DNA of 7,263 bases from Patescibacteria group bacterium (GTDB lineage: Bacteria > Patescibacteriota > Microgenomatia > UBA12405). Location: assembly GCA_018901355.1 (NCBI GenBank), contig JAHIEZ010000122.1:1-7263 (forward strand). The letters are read 5' to 3'. A program made the position numbers and the translations under genes. The notes under the pieces were generated by a model. It made no database searches. It was not told the origin of the DNA and saw only the letters and a list, made by a program, of their open reading frames with translations. Shown here piece after piece: positions 5,757 to 7,263 of the stretch (its first letter is position 1; the number at the start of each line of letters is the position of its first letter).

Positions 5757-7263
5757 TCATTCCTCCCTGATCTGCATGGCGGGGTACTTGCGAAAGACCG
5801 ACCAAACCGGATAGGCGGCCGCGGCAAGGCTCGCCGCCAGGGCCGTCAGCGCCGTCACCAGATAGGGCTGCAGGGTAAAATGGTAAAAGACGGTCCAGTT
5901 GAAACTTTCCAGATTGATGACTTTGATAAGGATCAGGGCGAACGCGGTCCCGACGAGCGTGCTCATGACAAAGCTGATGAAGCCCATCGCCACGCTTTCG
6001 GCGACGGTCATGCGGGCCATATCGCCTGTCGAAAATCCCAGGGCGCGGTAAATCCCGAATTCCTTGCGCCTCTCGACGAATAGCGTCATCAACGCCCCGG
6101 CGATGCCGAAAAAAGCCACGATGACGGCAAGGACGCGCATCGACCGCGTCACGGCGAACGTACCGTCAAAGATATCGAGTATCCGCTTATGGAACTCTTC
6201 CCTGGTTGCGACAGGAAGGCCCCGGGCCAGCGCCCTGCGTTTCACCTCATCGATGATTTGCCCCCGGGCGGGGTTCGTCTCGTCGATGAAGATACCCAGA
6301 CTGTTGATGGTCCTGTCGCGAAAGAGCTGAAGGAAAGTGGAGCGGTCCATCATGATGACCCCGTGCTCCGTCGAATAATCGTAGAATACGCCCGTGACGG
6401 CCAGGTCACGCGGCCCGTCGGCGCCTTCAAGGGAGATCCGGTCGCCCTTTTTGACGTCGAAGCGCCGGGAAAAACTCTCGGAGACGATGACGCTCCCCCG
6501 CTTGACCGGCTCCCAGTTCTCGCCGCCGCCCTCGAACCAGACAAACCGGTCGTATCGCTGGAGGACCGACGCGTCGATCGAGGTGATGGAAGCCGGCTTT
6601 CCCTTGAAGGTGATCGGGACATTGCGAAAGATATCGACGCCGCCGATACCCGGGATCCCTCCGAGCTCTTCATAGAAATCCTCCGGCACGTTCACGTCGC
6701 CCTTCGTCGAGATATAAAGATCGCCGCGGAGCTGACTGTTCATCCACCATACAACGGACTGCCGGAAGCTGTCGATCATGGCGCCCAGGCCGATGGACAG
6801 TGAAAGGGCGATCATAAAGGCGGCTACCGCAACGGACGTCCGGCCCAGGTTTTCCTTGATATTCCCGACGGCAATCTTCCCGGAGAGACCCATCATCCAA
6901 GAAAAAAGCGGCTTCAAGACGGGAATGGACAAGACGATCGCCAGGCCGGTAAATAGACTGGCGCCGATGAGGAAAGCGAAGGCGCCGGCAAAACCCACGT
7001 AGACGTGCAGTGAAGAGAGCCCGAAAAGAATTACGGCGACGACCAAGCAAAGCGCCCCCAAAAGGGCGATGCTCTTCGTCCTTTTGGGGGCGCTGCGGGA
7101 TGTGGTTCTTCCCTGCAGGACGCGGATGGGCTGAACGCGGCCCAGTTCCAGAAGCGACGGCAGGCAGCCGATGAGGCTCGCCGCAGCGCCGAGAAAGATG
7201 CCGACGACGAGGTTCAAGAAGGACCATGGAAGCGCAGCAGGCTTGAGGAAGAAATACAGGCTA
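5757..7263 (-). CDS. FtsX-type ABC transporter permease, C-terminal 501 residues (5' cut by window edge)
   Basis: The frame is open through the right edge (first complete codon at 7262), so the TTG at 7217 is internal and the gene is longer than seen. It is the C-terminal part of a double-FtsX permease (COG0577 type, usually about 800 residues). In order: the last helix of the first FtsX domain (about 15-40) with the typical end PIRVLQGR (45-52); a short linker; three hydrophobic helices (about 65-150); the SFRQSVVWWMNSQLRGDLYI stretch leading into a MacB-like periplasmic domain; and the final FtsX domain with ERRKEFGIYRALGFSTGDM, followed by three helices and the terminal KYPAMQIREE. The cognate ATPase should lie just upstream, beyond the edge. 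The AttH-like gene follows 5 bases later with its ribosome site inside this gene. Such permeases act mechanically rather than as conventional transport channels in LolCDE/MacB-like systems; the substrate here is unknown. A perfect 15-bp inverted repeat lies in its linker. Confidence 0.92.
   Translation of the reverse strand, partial: SLYFFLKPAALPWSFLNLVVGIFLGAAASLIGCLPSLLELGRVQPIRVLQGRTTSRSAPKRTKSIALLGALCLVVAVILFGLSSLHVYVGFAGAFAFLIGASLFTGLAIVLSIPVLKPLFSWMMGLSGKIAVGNIKENLGRTSVAVAAFMIALSLSIGLGAMIDSFRQSVVWWMNSQLRGDLYISTKGDVNVPEDFYEELGGIPGIGGVDIFRNVPITFKGKPASITSIDASVLQRYDRFVWFEGGGENWEPVKRGSVIVSESFSRRFDVKKGDRISLEGADGPRDLAVTGVFYDYSTEHGVIMMDRSTFLQLFRDRTINSLGIFIDETNPARGQIIDEVKRRALARGLPVATREEFHKRILDIFDGTFAVTRSMRVLAVIVAFFGIAGALMTLFVERRKEFGIYRALGFSTGDMARMTVAESVAMGFISFVMSTLVGTAFALILIKVINLESFNWTVFYHFTLQPYLVTALTALAASLAAAAYPVWSVFRKYPAMQIREE
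5761..5767 (-). promoter_or_regulatory. Ribosome binding site that decides the AttH-like start
   Basis: GGGAGGA read on the - strand (5767 to 5761) lies within the last codons of the permease gene. It directly touches the ATG at 5760 but is nine bases from the ATG at 5751, which favours the latter as the start. GTG at 5754 (six bases) is also possible; all three share the same frame and differ by at most three residues. Confidence 0.6.
7051..7094. repeat. Perfect 15-bp inverted repeat inside the permease gene
   Basis: AGCGCCCCCAAAAGG (7051-7065) is the exact reverse complement of 7080-7094. Inside the arms, after one mismatch, three more bases pair (CGA with TCG), leaving a 6-base loop. On the mRNA this would be a very stable GC-rich hairpin of about 18 pairs. 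It codes for SAPKRTKSIALLGAL (residues 57-71 of the visible protein), the linker between the end of the first FtsX unit and the next membrane helix. It is not followed by a U-run, so it is not a terminator. Confidence 0.85.

Noticed and set aside
4837..5814. Open frame on the + strand opposite the AttH-like gene
   Set aside because: The - strand AttH-like motifs account for this region; the + strand product is unrecognisable.
1..7263. CRISPR arrays, tRNA or rRNA genes, insertion sequences
   Set aside because: No regularly spaced repeats, no tRNA-like cloverleaf sequence, no rRNA sequence and no transposase motifs were seen; nearly all of the window is explained by the six genes.

Overview
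This is a GC-rich bacterial window (by eye, most third codon positions are G or C) holding six protein genes, two of them cut by the window edges. Gene types and arrangement suggest an anaerobic or facultative Gram-negative bacterium, plausibly of the Desulfobacterota/Syntrophobacteria or a proteobacterial lineage. This is inferred from gene content only, because there is no rRNA or other marker gene.

Layout. The left edge (1-446, + strand) is the C-terminal end of a type I restriction-modification methyltransferase subunit (HsdM). Everything else is on the - strand and converges on it across a 57-base gap. From right to left in transcription order: the C-terminal 501 residues of an FtsX-type ABC transporter permease (5757-7263); a secreted AttH/CrtC-like lipocalin-fold protein (4591-5751), which starts 5 bases after the permease stop; a 138-base regulatory gap with a strong sigma-70-like promoter and two small dyads (4453-4590); then an apparent operon of a molybdopterin oxidoreductase (2293-4452), a multi-cluster ferredoxin-like Fe-S subunit (1841-2296, start and stop overlapping as ATGA) and a phenylacetate-CoA-ligase-family AMP-forming ligase (504-1799).

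How the genes work together. The permease and AttH-like protein form the classical AttEFGH-type unit: an ABC ATPase (expected just beyond the right edge) and FtsX permease working with an exported lipocalin-like protein, probably on a lipophilic substrate or lipoprotein-related process. The three-gene operon pairs a soluble, cytoplasmic Mo/W-bisPGD oxidoreductase and its electron-transfer subunit with an aryl-CoA ligase. The simplest reading is a pathway that activates an aromatic or arylacetic acid to its CoA thioester and then oxidises, hydroxylates or reduces it, by analogy with anaerobic phenylacetate metabolism (phenylacetate-CoA ligase plus the phenylacetyl-CoA:acceptor oxidoreductase PadBCD). 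No membrane anchor is encoded in the operon, and the ligase substrate region differs from ordinary phenylacetate-CoA ligases, so substrate and direction remain open.

The most unexpected non-coding signal is a perfect 15-bp inverted repeat inside the permease coding region (7051-7094).
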